A DNA stretch of 56,526 bases from Oscillospiraceae bacterium (GTDB lineage Bacteria; Bacillota; Clostridia; Oscillospirales; Oscillospiraceae). The translations under genes and the position numbers were made by a program. The DNA is taken from the NCBI GenBank assembly GCA_017624915.1, contig JAGAMC010000006.1, forward strand, positions 1 through 56,526. Reading direction: 5' to 3'. Positions 56,402 through 56,526 of the stretch are shown here, piece after piece (position 1 is the stretch's first letter; each line of letters starts with the position of its first letter). Below the pieces are notes generated by a model, which saw only the letters and a list, made by a program, of their open reading frames with translations, searched no databases and was not told the origin of the DNA.

Positions 56402-56526
56402 AAGCGAGCGCCTGAGCGAGGGGCGAAAACGGGCGGGGCCGGGAAACGGGCCTGAGCGTTAGAGCCGCAAGGGAAAGGGCGTATACCGCAGGAGGCTGTT
56501 GAGACCTGAAATCAAAGAAATTTGAA

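Noticed and set aside
1-56526. CRISPR array, prophage or complete transposon
   Set aside because: No regularly spaced repeats, integrase, phage structural gene or transposase was seen on either strand.

Overview
The window looks like chromosomal DNA of a GC-rich, endospore-forming Clostridia (Firmicutes), most like the gut Oscillospiraceae/Flavonifractor group. Support: Firmicutes-type AGGAGG ribosome sites, consensus TTGACA/TATAAT promoters with 17-bp spacing, spmA/spmB spore genes, a DUF1292 protein, an infC-rpmI-rplT operon, an archaeal-type IMP cyclohydrolase, and many intrinsic terminators. The assignment is inference from gene content; there is no rRNA gene in the window to prove it. 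Most genes are housekeeping. No prophage, CRISPR array or intact insertion sequence was seen.

Layout. 1-2406: 3' part of valS, then an Fe-S aldo/keto reductase. 2441-10966 (minus): a purine operon, purE-purC-purF-purM-purN-purO-purH(AICARFT)-purD, plus a membrane-anchored unknown. It has a promoter, a 23-residue leader ORF followed by a terminator, and an internal ZTP riboswitch with its own terminator just before the two enzymes that finish IMP. 11033-13600: a TuaH-like glycosyltransferase, a PAP2 phosphatase and a PAQR protein. 13755-15123 (minus): infC-rpmI-rplT with an attenuator-like leader and an ATC start. 15146-18238 (minus): ACT protein-hom-lysC. 18323-21022 (minus): class A PBP. 21082-23560: DUF1292, a probable 6S RNA, DUF378 and an NhaC antiporter.

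23572-27270: a copper operon with a CsoR operator, a CopA fused in frame to a CopZ-like domain that has its own ribosome site, csoR, and two half-size TauE/SafE proteins. 27278-31478: flavodoxin/ferredoxin fusion, ruvX, a membrane protein, tRNA-Leu and a phosphohexomutase. 31606-35369: an FGGY sugar kinase and a strongly codon-biased glycoside-hydrolase-like protein. 35510-37596: feoAB. 37768-40289: a lower-GC LysR/permease pair with a probable gene remnant. 40300-43393: LMW phosphatase, sirtuin, FMN riboswitch-ribU, rsmI. 43407-48787: AbrB-like regulator, spmAB, nnrD, lipoprotein, alr, mazF without a visible antitoxin, and an exported unknown. 48820-50386 (minus): tatD, a TatD-associated radical SAM protein and a 54-residue protein. 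50507-51850: an ArsR/CDF metal-efflux operon with two matching operators. 52084-54647: a VanW protein with a Pro/Glu tail, and DUF2461. 54760-55230: a promoter- and terminator-bounded structured RNA of about 435 nt with no recognisable coding potential. 55293-56210 (minus): metA. The window ends with an rRNA-operon-like promoter.

The most interesting items are the leader ORF/terminator at the head of the purine operon, the ZTP switch placed inside that operon upstream of a split PurH, a PurF lacking its catalytic cysteine, the CopA-CopZ fusion with internal initiation, and the large unassigned RNA at 54795-55230.
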